Positions 11,550 to 23,545 are shown, counted from the stretch's first letter. The stretch: 64,000 nt of DNA from Branchiostoma lanceolatum (GCF_035083965.1 NC_089722.1:31128958-31192957); one strand, 5' to 3'. Made by a program: numbers and translations. Notes: generated by a model not told the origin, from the sequence alone.

Positions 11550-12073
11550 ATCACGTTAAATGTTTATGTCCGGTCAAGGTCCGGTCTTTCCTCCTCGTAA
11601 GCAAACTTCCAGCTTGGCCAGGTGCAAGGCACTCGGGGTCAATGACCTGTAGGTCATATGTAGTATTGAAAGTGACAGAAGTGGCAAATATTGTCAAGAA
11701 AGCCCAAAATAAATCGTTCTGAATATATGTATGCCAAAAATGGGAATGTAGTCCTTTAAATATTTGTTCAAGCCACATATACAGCAAATTTCAGGTCATT
11801 CGGTTGAAATACCAGGGCGCAGGAGGCCAAGATATGCTAAAAATAGCCTAAAAACCTCAATAAAATCACTTTCAAGGTCAATATCAAAACAAGGAAAAGA
11901 ACGCACATTGGTTTTTGCCTACATTACCTCTGTACCAAATTTCAGGTCATTTGGTCAAAAAATGACAGAGATGAATCGATTTGAAGATTTGACAGGAGAA
12001 GAAGAAGAAGAAGAAGAAGAAGAAGAAACATGAGAGAAAACAATATGTTTAGCCATACTTATGGCTAAACATA
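11550..12073 (+). repeat. Dispersed repeat with (GAA)n tail and terminal hairpin
   Basis: The stretch twice contains an ATTTCAGGTCATT-type block (about 11789 and 11939) and ends in GATTTGACAGGAGAAGAAG with an uninterrupted (GAA)n run at 11998-12028. Just beyond is a perfect 14-bp inverted repeat, TATGTTTAGCCATA (12044-12057) and its complement (12060-12073). A related (GAA)n-tailed copy lies at 59135-59345. Confidence 0.6.
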
Positions 12074-12079
12074 AATACA

Positions 12080-13020
12080 AGAACATAATTGTATTGGCAA
12101 CTTGACCTTGAATCTGGGCTTGGCAGCAGTAAGATTATACAGCATTAATATTCTGATAACCCCCAAGTACCCTTCGCTGTTTAAGGGCTAATAAAATACT
12201 AGTATCTTATAGTTTAGCAGTTGTATATTGTCTATATTTCTTTACTTATACTTTGGCATTGTACACGTAATCAGCTTTGGCGAGGTAGCATAATGATGGT
12301 GAGTTCCGCGCGAACAGTGATTGATTGCAAGTTGTTAGCGTATTGGTGACTTCTCATGAGTTAGGCCGCGGAATGCCCATCGATTTCAAGTTCATAATTT
12401 GACCTCATTTTAGTGTCATAAGAGACCAAGGAGGTTAAAGAGAGACTAAGCTCCACATTTATTTAGTTTGCTCTGTTATTGGTTCCGCTTTAGCTCTATA
12501 CTTTTTTTTCAATTATTAAACGACGCGGTTTATGGGAGACAAGACGGCAAATCGCTGCCATTGGGCTGGGCCCTTAATTACCTTTTGAATGTGTAATTGG
12601 TTTGCTGCCTCACCGTCCTCAAAATCCCATATATTATCAAACCCGTGCTCCTGTGATATGATGTGTAGACGCTCGACATAATTTTCCTAAACTTTAAGCA
12701 AATCGCTCAGTCCTTTCTGGTAGCATGTTACATACCACAATTATTTCATCATTTGATGCCGTTTTCATTTTAAAAAGAAATGTGTATGGTCCTTTCAGTT
12801 GTCATTTGAATCTACTTGACAAACAAGTGTAGCTTGTAAATAGTTAGTGTTAATAAAAATCAAATATTTTGGTCGCTCAGCGGCTACTCAACGGCCGTCT
12901 TCCGTGGAAATAAGCAGGGCGTTTTTCAAATTAAAGAAACTAGCTACCCGTATGCTTTATGCCTTGATTGATGTGTTCACACGTCACAGACTTGAGTGGC
13001 TTCAGCACATAGTAACAGTG
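12080..13020. other. No gene recognised
   Basis: No conserved frame and no clear repeat seen. Confidence 0.45.
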
Positions 13021-13024
13021 ACTA

Positions 13025-13385
13025 TCTTGACCCATCTTTCACAAGGTGACCCTGAAAGTCATCCATTAATTACGTCGTACCTACATGGTGCTTTCAATTG
13101 AAAACATGTTCACCACCGCTGTTGAGGATGAAAAGCAACGGAAGCTCGGACGGATATCTGAGTCAACGAGGGAGATAAATGTACCCAGTGATCCAGCCAT
13201 TTGTCAGTTAGACGCACCTGCCTCTGTGATCAATAACTAAGAATACTAAGAAAGATCGGTCCGTCCGTAACAGCTTTTCGCATTCACACCTTACAGTACA
13301 GTAGCCAGATCAAGAGAAGAATGATTAAGCTGCATGCATCTGAAAAACCTTATTTTGTGGCAGAGGGGTCTCTGCTCTATCCCCC
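13025..13385 (+). repeat. Dispersed repeat family Q, copy 1
   Basis: It aligns along ~330 bp with the reverse complement of 19015-19345: CACAAGGTGACC, then CTTTCAATTGAAAAC, then CAGCCATTTGTCAGTTAGAC, then TTCGCATTCACACCTTA. One frame is better preserved than the others in both copies (PAICQLD...PASVI...SFSHSHL), hinting at a once-coding element, possibly a DNA transposon gene. This copy has stops. Confidence 0.7.
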
Positions 13386-14035
13386 AACATGATTTTATGC
13401 TCTAATTATGGTATCACATTTCTACTACCGACGCATAATGGTAGAACACGTATTCTGCACAAGTTAGAAATAATTCTGCCTTTGTCAAAAAACCTGGGAG
13501 TTAAAAGATGCTAAAGTAATTTTGGTAAAAATAATTGTTTATAATTATTAGTTAAGTTGCTTTCTCTCTTACGACATCATTATTCATTGACAGTCGTTTA
13601 ACGATCATTTATCACCCCCGTATGAATATGGTTAAAACAGTAATCTGGCCCTGTACTAGATTATGCATTTTAAAATTTATATTTTATTTTAATGTTCTGT
13701 TCTATTCCTCTGATAACGGCAGATACTTAGCAGATATCAATATATGAAAACGTACGTTTGTAGCTTTGATTATTATTCCCTTGAAAAATAATGTTTCATT
13801 GCTGCCGTATGTGCCAACGTGCTGTATTTTCTTTTTAAAAATATAATATTAGGGCAATGACATTTAATGACGCCATCCATATTGTCAAAAAATTATATCA
13901 TTTCATGCCCTGCTATCAACTGCAGTTCTTTCTTAATTCATTAATGAGAAAACAATGGGCATGCAGTAAAATTCAATTTAAGAAAGGGTAGAAACCTTAA
14001 ATCAAAATATCTAATCGATGAAACCAAGGGTTCAG
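13386..14035. other. No gene recognised
   Basis: AT-rich, no supported feature. Confidence 0.4.
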
Positions 14036-14039
14036 CGAT

Positions 14040-14560
14040 TGCCCTCCACTGTTCACAGGGCCTGTTCAAAGGGATACATATGGCTGTCATAAACTAAATG
14101 TAGAAACGGGGAGATCCTAAGAACTTCCTATCGACAAGAGGGTTTGTCCATCTTGTCCAGAGCTAATTGAATACGAATATCACTTTTTGATTGTATGTCC
14201 CAAATATTTGCATTTACGTAATTCACTATACTCAATGCTATCGTCGTATTTACCAGGATTTATCTCTATGGACTTGAATAGCAAATATAAGTACATAATG
14301 ACTTGTGACAACCCTTGCATGGTATACATAGGAAAATATATCAAAGAATGTCTAGACGTTAGGAACTCCTCCAATGATTGTAAAATCCCATACTACTACA
14401 CCATATTGTAAAAGATAGATTGATTAGCCTAATAGAACTTTATCCAGGTACCAATGGATGCCATAATTTGTACCTTGTACAATTGTTTTGCAATTAAGTA
14501 ATTATTATCATATTATTATCATTATATTCTAATGTTCCATTCAACTGTATTATTTCACAA
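14040..14560 (+). mobile_element. Decayed LINE 3' fragment
   Basis: A frame around 14130-14410 carries the C-terminal zinc motif CPSCPELIEYEYHFLIVC and then a KYIKECLDVR end, as in the other LINE copies. Upstream the frame is broken by a stop. A short 3' UTR ending in ATTATT repeats (about 14500-14530) looks like the tail. Confidence 0.7.
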
Positions 14561-14564
14561 ATCT

Positions 14565-15205
14565 GTTAATCATGCGCAAATTCAACGTGGATAATGACAG
14601 AGGAATTGCCATTTCAAGTTGTCCTCCAATGCTTGTCTTGGGCTGATGATCTTTTTTATTCTTTGTCTCCAGTTGTTTGGCATGTATAGTTGTACAAGAC
14701 ATAATGTGATCCGTCAAGTCTTTGGTCGCTCAGCAGTCGCACCTCGGTCGCAGCCACTAGGCGGTGCAAATTGAATAGAGAGTACAATGATAAGCGGGGT
14801 TACGTTGTTGGAAGATTGCTTTGGTTACATGTTAACAGTTGAGGTAGAGTGAGTCTCTTGAAGACAAATGATATTGTATAGTTTATCTCTAAGCCAAGTA
14901 GAAATACCCCTACGTTAGATAAAACTAGAGTTCCACGACCTCATATTTTCGCCAAAACCTTTATGACGGACGTATTAGGAGTGTTTCTCATGAATTATAA
15001 ATCATACCAGTTGATCGTCTTCACCCAAATAACAGATGTTGTCCAAAGTATGAGTTTAACAACGAAGGTTGTGCTAACATTTGTCATCAATTATGCAAAT
15101 GAGGTCATTTTTAGCATAATCTTATTCAACGATGTTCACATTCACATAACTTCCAAATGCATCAGAACTTGCAGGCAACAGACTTTTTCCTGTTGTGTCA
15201 ACAGT
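14565..15205. other. No gene recognised
   Basis: No supported feature. An 82-codon frame at 14963-15211 shows nothing recognisable. Confidence 0.4.
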
Positions 15206-15208
15206 CAA

Positions 15209-17399
15209 TAATAATAATAGTCTTTATTGCATATTAATGCCCAGAAGGACTAAATGCACAGAAGACCACACGTGGTCTGTAAGGAACATAATGTAAAACA
15301 TAAATTGATAAAATGCTACATTCTAATGCTAAAAACTAAAGAAAAACAAAAAAACATACAAACTGTGGGATATTGCTAAACTAAATGATGATCACCTAGT
15401 AGTTTCTTCTCTCTTTTTGAAACATTTGGAAATATGACTACATACTTTGTCTATTATATATTCGTTCTTACATGACATCAGGTATATAAAAGTATCCTGT
15501 TTTGACATTTTTGTACATTTCTTGTCTAATTCTATTATCTTAAACAACGATTGCCGCTCATCTTTATATAAGGAACAATCAATTAAAAAGTGGCTTTCAT
15601 CTTCAACATATAAATCGTCACAGAATTCGCATGTTCTATTATTTGGAGGGGTACGGTTTTGCCTGCCAGATTCTATGTGTGGGGAGTGGTCACTGATGCG
15701 AAGTTTACACATCGCTCTGCGATGTTCGAAGTTTGCAATGTTTAAATATGCTTCTCTTTCATATATTTTTTCGAAAGTTTTGTATGTTCTTAATTTGTTG
15801 CCTTGGTTTTCTCTTCGTCCTTTAGCGTGTAATTCTGAATTAAATTTTTGGATGTAAATATCCTTTAATCTTTGTTTTAGGTCATTTGAATGCGAATGTG
15901 TGTTTGAGGGACCGTTTATGTATAGGAAGGCAAAACCAGACTCCTCTAACATTTTTCTTACATTAGATAACCAGCAGGATGTTTTTCGTCGATCTAGATC
16001 TTGTTGTACCATATAAGCTTCGTATTGAAGACTATCTGTATGTACTTCGTTAACCAATCTAACATAGTAACTGTACATTCTGCTTTGAGCCTCTATTTGT
16101 AACGGAAAACGACCCAGTTCCGATCTACATGCAAAGTTACTGGCGTTCCTCCGAACACCAAGGACATATTTACAGAATTTTAAATGTACAGTTTCTATCG
16201 GAGATTTGTCATTCATATTACTGTTGCACCAGACTTCAGATCCATACAATAATATCGGTACAATACATGTGTCAAACAGTTTACAATGCAGAGATACAGA
16301 AGATCTAGTCTCCCCAAGCGTACATCTGATGTTATACATTGCTCTTAAGGCTCTCTTTTGTAAACTAAGATTATTGAATAAAAGGCCTCTTTTGTTAAAT
16401 ACTATAATTTTTGTTTTCGCCAGGTTGACAGTCAGCTTCCATTGTTGGCAATACCGGCCAAGAGTATTAATTGCGTTCTGTAGTCCCTCCTTACTTTCCG
16501 ATAGTAAAACAATATCATCTGCATAAAATAGGCTATTAACTTTTGAGAGTTGCAACAGGGGGGCGTCTAGGTGTTTTGCATTTAGTTCCTCTATAAGGTC
16601 ACTAATGTACAGGTTGAATAAGGTGGGGCTTAGAACGCAACCTTGACGTACACCAATTTCAACAGGAAAATTTTCAGTCAAGCCCGTCTTAGTTTTGACA
16701 CTAGCTTCGGACTGGTTGTATAAATCCTTGATTATATCAAAGACTTTTCCTGAAATGCCATTGGAAAGAAGTTTCTACAATAGCCCCTCGTGCCAAATGG
16801 AGTCAAAGTCTTTTGACAAATCTACAAAGCAAGCAAATAAGCGTTTTCCAGATTGTGTGTATTTAGATATAAGGGTTTTCAGTATGAAGATGTTATCAGA
16901 TGTCCTGTAATTTTTTTCGGAATCCTGTTTGGTTTGGTTTTATGATTTCTTTTTCTTCAAGAAAGGTTGACAATCTTCTGTTAAGTATTGAAGAGAACAG
17001 TTTTCCTAAACAGCTTGAAATGGCGATTCCCCGATAATTGCTGGGGTCATCTTTTCACCCTGCTTTGAAGATGGGGACAATATAACTTTGGGACCATGTT
17101 TTGGGGAAAGTTCCTTTCGAAAATGTGCTGTTAAATAGTCTTAATAAAGGGGACAATAGGATTATTTTTCCTGCTTTTAGCATTTCATTGATGATCATGT
17201 CGTTCCCGCTGGCTTTTTTGTTCTTGAGGGCTTTTATTGCATCGTTGATTTCTGATGCAGTAATTGGATTATCTAAGAGTCCTGGACTTGAATCACATTT
17301 TTGTAGTGTCTGGAATTTGTGAAGAATTTCCTTTTCAAAATTAAGATCAAAAATAAAATTGCCGCCATTCACCAGTATGGAATTATAGTAGTTTCTCAT
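15209..17399 (-). mobile_element. Non-LTR retrotransposon (family A) with RT domain, broken
   Basis: Reading the minus strand, 17399-17055 encodes the N-terminal RT region (KNKKASGNDMI ... WSQSYIVPIFKAG). After a frame break, 16681-15392 encodes a 429-aa stretch with GVRQGCVLSPTLFNLYISDL and the catalytic YADDIVLL. It continues with a thumb, a long C-terminal region and a C-x2-C...H-x4-C zinc motif (CEFC...ESHFLIDC), ending CFKKREE. Between KIIVFNKRG and the RALRAMYNI block about 35 residues present in the family B element (its YLGVDITPSGSF part) are missing in frame. The 3' UTR carries AATAAA and an (ATT)n tail near 15209-15222. With the frame break and the internal deletion this copy cannot be autonomous. 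No ORF1 or endonuclease is visible. Confidence 0.9.
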
Positions 17400-17890
17400 T
17401 AATTATGCCAATTAGAGCTACATTTCATATTTGATATCTATTACAATTCCTCTCTTCCTTAGTTAGAAATGTCACATATTTGAATAGCGGGTTTTTGAAA
17501 CTGTCCCATTCATTATGCGAATTAGAATATGATTTGCATAATTGTAGTCTTTCCATACAAATATTCACGTAAGCTATCTACATACCTAAATTCATGACCA
17601 TACTTCAAGCCCATCTTGAGTAACAGTATTTTCTTAATAATAAAGCAAATTTGGTCTTCATTTTCATAGTTGATATCTATTAGTATTCCTCTCGTCCTCA
17701 GTTACATATGTTGCATGTTTAAGAGTCCTATCATGGAGTTTGGCGGATGTATAAACTGTCCTCATTTTAATGCAAATTAGATACTGATTTGCATAATAAG
17801 TATCTAATCATGTACATCATCTATTAAGCTATTCACTTACCAAAAATCATGACCATCCATCAAGCCCTTCTTGAGTTATTCCCTTTCAGA
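17400..17890. repeat. Two diverged ~245-bp tandem units
   Basis: Unit 1 (about 17400-17640) and unit 2 (about 17641-17890) each read in order: a GATATCTATTA block, a TTCCTCT-GTCCT block, AAACTGTCC, an ATTATGC/TAATGC-AATTAGA block, and ATCATGACCAT with CAAGCCC-TCTTGAGT. Short blocks from it recur at 59180-59330. Confidence 0.7.
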
Positions 17891-18220
17891 GTCTGAAGCA
17901 AAACCTGCTCCTACAGTTCCAAAAAAGTAACTTACACTTGTATCGTCCATTAGGCACATGATCACGATAACCACTTTAGATTGCTTTTTCAGAGGCACGA
18001 GTGCCTGTTATGATACCAGTTAAACCACACTGACTTAATTATCTGGATGACATCCACGCGCGCATTGATTTTCGTATTTTCCACACACACAAAAAACGTG
18101 AGTGAAGTCTTCGAAAGTCAAACAACATGATGTGAAAGAAGTAAAGAACGTATTGTTCGGTCATTCGTCGAACTTTCCTGACCACTTCATTTGGTGATGA
18201 AGGTGTCGGTATATCTTCAG
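17891..18220. other. No gene recognised
   Basis: It contains the dispersed word ggatgacatccacgcgcgca at 18047. Nothing else supported. Confidence 0.4.
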
Positions 18221-18231
18221 GAATGATGCTT

Positions 18232-18240
18232 ACTTCTACT

Positions 18241-18278
<38 letters not shown>

Positions 18279-18357
18279 ACAACTACTACTACTGATGCTA
18301 CTGCTACTAATTCTATTAGTAATTCTACTACTACAACTACTACTTTTACTACTACCT
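18232..18357. repeat. (ACT)n microsatellite, interrupted
   Basis: A near-pure run (18235-18278) continues as a degenerate run to 18357. The leucine-rich frame across it is an artefact of the repeat. Confidence 0.95.
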
Positions 18358-18544
18358 TACTTGCCCATCACAATTGAGAAGCAAAGTTTTAAAACAAAAT
18401 TCAAACCAGAAACATCATGCCTTCGTCAGAGTTTGCGGAAATTGGTTGATATATCGCATGTTGTTGAACTGCATTATGGAACATTAATGAAAGAAGCTGT
18501 GATAAACTAGGATGAGTTTCGCCGAAAAAAGTTAGCAATTGACA

Positions 18545-18690
18545 GGCAACTAGATAAAATTTTGAAAGAGTCAGACGTTTCAGACTGCATCTGCTATCTT
18601 TCGTCAGTAACTAAAGAAATATCTTGCAGAACTAGGTTTTATACCAAAACTCTAAATGGATATGTTAATGAAATTTTCATCGAGTAAATC
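18545..18690 (+). mobile_element. Family M element copy (GTCAGACGTTTCA repeat)
   Basis: It carries CAACTAGATAAAATTTTGAA, then GTCAGACGTTTCAGAC, then GCTATCTTTCGTCAGTAACT, then ACCAAAACTCT, in the same order as the minus-strand copy at 49684-49880. Other copies are at 42060-42170 and 57345-57675. Confidence 0.75.
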
Positions 18691-19010
18691 AACTAATAAA
18701 TACTTGTTTTTTTGTTTGTCGCAAAACTACCTAAACATTTAAGGCCCAACTTTGACAAATTAAAGGACGACCTTTGAAAATCAATGAACATTTTGGTAAT
18801 TCCCATGAAAGGTTGTAACTGCCCACCAGTTGTGATTGAAAAACATTATATTGGTGTATTGAAATTCCTTGCCCTTCCCCTTTGCCCCTTTGGAAATCCA
18901 AATATAGTTTATTTCACCTGTGCAGAATAAGTGTTCTACCTTTATGCATTGGTAGCAAACAAGTGATACCATAACAAAGACATAAAAAACATGTTCGGCG
19001 ATAGAGAAAA
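18691..19010. other. No gene recognised
   Basis: No supported feature. Confidence 0.4.
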
Positions 19011-19014
19011 TACC

Positions 19015-19345
19015 CCTCTACCAAAAAGCTTTTCTTTCAGATGGATGCAACGAAATAATTTTTTCAGGACCTGGCTCCTGTACTATAAGGTGTGAATGCG
19101 GAAAGCTGTGACTGACGGACCGATGTTTCAGTTTTCTTAGTTCTTTGATCACTGAGGCAGGTGTGTCTAACTGACAAATTGCTGGATGACGGGGTACATT
19201 CATCTCCATCGGTGACGCAGGTTTTCCGCCCAAGCTTCCGTTGCTTCATTCCCAACCGCGATGGTGAACACGTTTTCAATTGAAAGTACCATGTAGATCC
19301 GGAACTACAACGTCAACACGTAATGGGTGACTTCCATGGTCACCT
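19015..19345 (-). repeat. Dispersed repeat family Q, copy 2 (inverted relative to copy 1)
   Basis: The reverse complement aligns with 13025-13385. The conserved frame here is open for 71 codons (PAICQLDTPASVIKELRKL...), which is why short open frames appear on this strand. Confidence 0.7.
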
Positions 19346-20235
19346 TGTAAAATATGGGTCAGCTAGAGCACGTCGGCAGGACGTAAGCGTTCATATTTAT
19401 GGGTAATATTTCGTTTATATACTATTAGGTTCATATAGTTGTGTCCAAGGACATATCTTATGGAACGGCTGTAACTCCGATGCAACGTTGACCAAAAAGA
19501 AAAAAAAAGGATTCGGAAGCTATAATTGGTTTAAAAAGAAGGCTAATTACCGTATACGCAGTACATTCTGCCGACATGATTAGGAACAAGTAAGGGGTGA
19601 ATGCGAGAGCCAATGAGGGATGTCGTTAAGGATTTGGGAAGTACGTCTAATTTGTGAGCCGATCGGAAACGTAACATATGACTTAAGTTCAAAGGTTAAT
19701 GTTAGCAGCTTTACACACAAAAACAAACTACGAGTTTTGAAACTGCAGGGATTGTCCTTACACTTCATTTTTGCCTAAAAAATGGTATTATTATTTTGTA
19801 TAAAGAAACAAATGGTTGTAACATATTTTGAACTATAAATGTTACTTTGAAACAACGATTATATACATCAAATCTAACTTCCCTACAAATTGGAGACGGT
19901 TTGTCATATGTATTGCCAGCTTATGTCCATTTTCACCATGGACAAACAAGTGGTAGCTCATTTATGCCCCGGGGTACCTGTTTTATCTATTATTATTTTT
20001 AAGGAAAAATGGAGAAACAGTTTTATTTGGGGGGTGTCTGTGTGTGTTTGTGTTTCCGGACTATTGTAGTCAGCATAACTCAAAAACCTCTGGATGTATT
20101 ATGATGCCATTTTGTATATGGTTAAGTGTTGGAAAGACGAAAGTTATGGTAGATTTTGGGCCCCATCGTATTTATTTTCCATATTATGTATTATGTACTT
20201 TCTTGTTGTGCAAATAAAATGAACAAATAAACCAT
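19346..20235. other. No gene recognised
   Basis: No supported feature. The stretch just upstream of 20250 is AT-rich with a weak pyrimidine tract. Confidence 0.4.
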
Positions 20236-20249
20236 GTGTATCACACCAG

Positions 20250-20423
20250 GTCCAACAAACCGTCACCCTGGGGAACGGCCGGGTTCCATCCGGCGCCGCG
20301 CGGCTGGAGCAAAACGGAGGAAGAGACGATCGGGGAGGAGCAGCTTCAGGGAAAACCGTCACCGAGACGATCCGAACCGTCACCACCGACGGGCAGGTCA
20401 AGTCCGAAACAATCATTTACTGA
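20250..20423 (+). CDS. Candidate terminal coding exon, unknown protein
   Basis: A GC-rich island in AT-rich surroundings starts right after an AG acceptor (20248-20249) and stays open for 57 codons to TGA at 20421-20423. The peptide begins VQQTVTLGNGRV, has a low-complexity Gly/Asp/Arg middle, and ends KTVTETIRTVTTDGQV then KSETIIY. The Thr/Val-rich end is reminiscent of intermediate-filament tails, but that is only an impression. The pyrimidine tract is weak and no upstream exon is visible. It may be an orphaned exon or a chance GC-rich frame. Confidence 0.3.
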   Translation, partial: VQQTVTLGNGRVPSGAARLEQNGGRDDRGGAASGKTVTETIRTVTTDGQVKSETIIY

Positions 20424-20499
20424 CGAGGCTGCACTAGCACAACGTCTGTGTTCTACACTAGGGACAATCAAGCCGCGGCTTCTGTATATCAAAGTACCT

Positions 20500-20530
20500 T
20501 AGGATATATTATATATATATATATATGATA
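20500..20530. repeat. (TA)n microsatellite
   Basis: An ATATAT run lies shortly after the candidate exon. Confidence 0.9.
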
Positions 20531-20744
20531 TCAACCTACTCATTCAGAACAATCAGTTCTTTGTAGTTTTTTTTTGTTCTGATGTGGGTTAAAAGTTCGC
20601 TTCTGGTAAGGATTATTATACAGCAATGAATATAGGTTATATGAGAACTGTAAAAAGTGACCTGAAGCTCACGTGAAGATTACACGCAACTGTATTATTC
20701 AAGAACAAACATGACTGTCGGTTGCACAACCAAAGCCACTGAAC

Positions 20745-21136
20745 CGCGTCGTGTGGCGCAAGTGGTAGAGCGCGCGGCTGTCAAACAATGGGACCCGAGA
20801 TCTATTCCCGGTTTGTGCCCAGAGACTGCGCCACGACGTTGTGCCCTTAGGAAATGCACTTAACACGACTTCCCTCACTTCCTTCAGGCGTAAATGAGTA
20901 CCTAGCTCATCTAGGGAGGTCCCTAGGATAGGACGTTAAATGGCGGTCCCGTGTTTGGGGAGAGTCACACCCCGCGCACGTAAAAGAACCCACCACACCT
21001 TTCGAAAAAGAGTAGGGGCATGCTCCGGTGTGCGATGGTCCAAACCGTCAGTCTGGTCTGGGATGACATCTTGAAAAGGTAATAGTTCACCTGTTATGTC
21101 AATCCTTCCACAAATGTAGTAAATCTGAATAAATAA
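20745..21136 (+). mobile_element. tRNA-derived SINE (family S), with AAATA-type tail
   Basis: The tRNA-like head has an A-box-like GTGGCGCAAGTGGTAGAG and a decayed B box near 20805-20815. The body holds CCTAGGATAGGACGTTAAAT, GGTCCCGTGTTTGGGGAGAG and ACGTAAAAGAACCCACCAC, and the 3' end is AATAAATAAATAAA. Body fragments recur at 35864-36160 (minus) and 55745-55925 (plus). Confidence 0.85.
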
Positions 21137-21600
21137 ATAAACTGCAACTACAAAAACAATTTGAAATTTCTAGCCTGACATATAAACTGCTGTAGGCAGG
21201 TCTTTGCCTACAAGTTAGATGGGAAAAGGCTGGTGCAGTAAAGCCCAAACGCACCTGAAGTCCAGGCTATGAGAGATCCGTGTAGTGTCTTGTACATCTA
21301 GCATCTTTAGCTGCTGTCTGGCACAGGAGTTTTGAACAGGGGCATCTTGGAGTTGATTTTCTTGTACTTAAAAAGACATAAACCCGCTCAAAGCTGCAAG
21401 AACCTGTGAGTGCTTTTCAACTATTGGTACTAAAAATCTAGACATTGTGGGTGTCATATAGACCTGTCTGAAAATCCTGAATTAGAGGATTTTTCTCTTA
21501 GATTTGCTTAGTCAACAATACAGAAGGGTCAATGAATTATTGTTTAGATCGTCAAAGGGGGCAAACCCTGGAACCAACACATTAATTTAATGCAGTTCTA
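21137..21600. other. No gene recognised
   Basis: No supported feature. Confidence 0.4.
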
Positions 21601-21604
21601 CATA

Positions 21605-21740
21605 GTCTCCAAGCAGACCCAACGGTTGCAAAGACCGTATCCAACTGGCAGGAGGAGTTTTTATAGCAACCAGGTGCAATACAATGTTCTTTCTGCCAGT
21701 TTGGATACGGTCTTCGCAACCTATAGATCTGCTTGGAGAT
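21605..21740. mobile_element. Small fold-back element, ~48-bp inverted arms
   Basis: Left arm 21605-21651 and right arm 21693-21740 are imperfect inverted repeats beginning TCTCCAAGCAGA and containing AAGACCGTATCCAA. The same end word (ATCTCCAAGCAGATGTTAGG) stands alone at 35145 in the first intron of the F-box gene. Confidence 0.75.
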
Positions 21741-21759
21741 CAGTTTTACTGTCAAACAG

Positions 21760-23365
21760 CAACAAGAGATGCTAAGATGTACGCTGAACAAACTTCTCGC
21801 TTTCGTGCCAAGTGGATAAGATAAAATTTCCTAGAACTTCTCATAGCTCGACTCTACTCTATATTGTACAGCACTTATAGTTGATATAGACCCATTCATG
21901 TTTTACGTGTATTATCATTCTGTAAAATTTATACCATAGTCTCATTAAAATATTTAAGAATTTGATTTAAGATTGGCGGAGAAACTTAGTGTCTTTCCAT
22001 CAGCTGTTGTGAGCTACTTAAAATATTTTGTTTAAGAATTTGTTTAAGGGTAGAAGTCGCCAAGAAGACTCCTTAGTGCCAACCTACTATGCTGTAAAGT
22101 CCTTCTTAAGTATTTCTGGCTTCTCATCACTAAAGAGTATGATTGTGTGTGTTGTTCGTCCATGAAATAATATTAGACTTATTTTCAGACAACAGGTAAA
22201 AAATGCTGTAATATATAGAACGCTGTGCAAGTGCGCCTCCTAGCAGTTTTTAATAGCAACGCAACTGCCGATAGAACAGTAGGAGGTAGACACCTTTTTC
22301 ACTGTGAAGGAAAACGACATATCAGAAGTATGTAACAACAGCGTTTCTACATGTATGTGGAGTACCGGTAGAGGAGTGGTCGTGTGTGTCGTCTAAGGAT
22401 CAGAGAATGTTTAGGGAGAAGTTAGAAGTATAGTGAAATAGGATGAGGATTGTTAAAGGGTGGTGAGATTTGGTCCTTTGCAGTGTGACGTTGGTGAAAA
22501 CTGTAAACTGGTTGTGAGAACCGCAAGTGTGCAAGCTGGAGCAGTACCGTGCCAAACTGACTGATATCTTCCTTGGCAACCTATTTTTACAGTATATGTG
22601 AGCCGCTTGTCGCCTGCATGAAAACTTTATAGCAATGATTGATTTTGCTTCGTGTCAAAGCAATAGATAATTTATTTTTTAAAATAACAAGGAGAGTAAA
22701 AATTGTGTTCCTCTTCATTTAGTTAGTGTCTGAAAAGACAATTGAGGTCTTTTACGCCGTATGGATGTTAGCTTCATCTTGACCAACAATTCCCGAAGTT
22801 TTTTATTCATATAATTAGTCAACTGCTTTACAGGTGAACATGAACATAATTTATCCCTTTGTACTTTCTGCTAGCCTCCAACAGGCCTTCATGAGGGGCA
22901 CACATTTTATAACTCAGCAAAATGGGAAATGATAGGTCAAGAGAGTCTGTCCTCGGGAAGGTTAACATTTCAACGTCATCATCTCAGTATCCTGATTACC
23001 CTGATGAAAATCACACAGCACAGTATAACAGACTGTCGATCTAAACGCAAAATACTTTCCTGTAATGGATAAATAACCCCCTTTGGACCAAAAAGACGGC
23101 TTGATTGAGTTCCGTGGGCTTCTGTGATTATGCGTTACTTTTGGGCTTTGTAATTGTGCAAATAAACAAGTTTGCCGAAATAAACAAGTTTACCAGAGCT
23201 CTGGCTGCAGTGCGTGAGTCAGCTGTAGGGTGTCTCTCTCTTTGAACGGCGCCTACTGTGAATAATTACGATAATTGTCAAAGCTGATTGCTTCCGTACA
23301 TGTTGGAAACGGGGTAAACATGCAACATAATACGCACTGTTTGTCGAATCTACGTGTCCAAATTC
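21760..23365. other. No gene recognised
   Basis: About 1.6 kb of AT-rich sequence without a supported feature. It lies downstream of the Kelch-like locus. Confidence 0.4.
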
Positions 23366-23372
23366 TGTGTAG

Positions 23373-23545
23373 TTAGATACGGTAGGTAAATACGTGCCAC
23401 AGGGCACATGGAATCACTACATACCCACCATTAGGCAGGGTTACCTTCAAGTCTCTCCAAGCATCAGTAGACCTGTCATACACATATACGAGATATCTTT
23501 CTTGAGAGTCACTTGCATTATTACACAAACTGAAAACTATACCTC
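23373..23545 (-). pseudogene. Orphan Kelch-repeat segment, copy of the neighbour's C-terminus
   Basis: On the minus strand a short frame reads ...YLVYVYDRSTDAWRDLKV... and then a VFTYRI end. It parallels the last part of the Kelch-like gene next door (CRICVYDRPTATWSDLRL ... ARMYLPYF), with the Y-D-R...W signature of a Kelch blade. Inside the ORF a TTTTCAG acceptor sits at about 23527. It is either a remnant of a tandem duplicate or an alternative last exon. I favour a duplicate remnant because no other blades are nearby. Confidence 0.55.

Noticed and set aside
18223..18510. A 95-codon leucine- and threonine-rich frame
   Set aside because: It is the translation of the (ACT)n microsatellite and carries no other signal.
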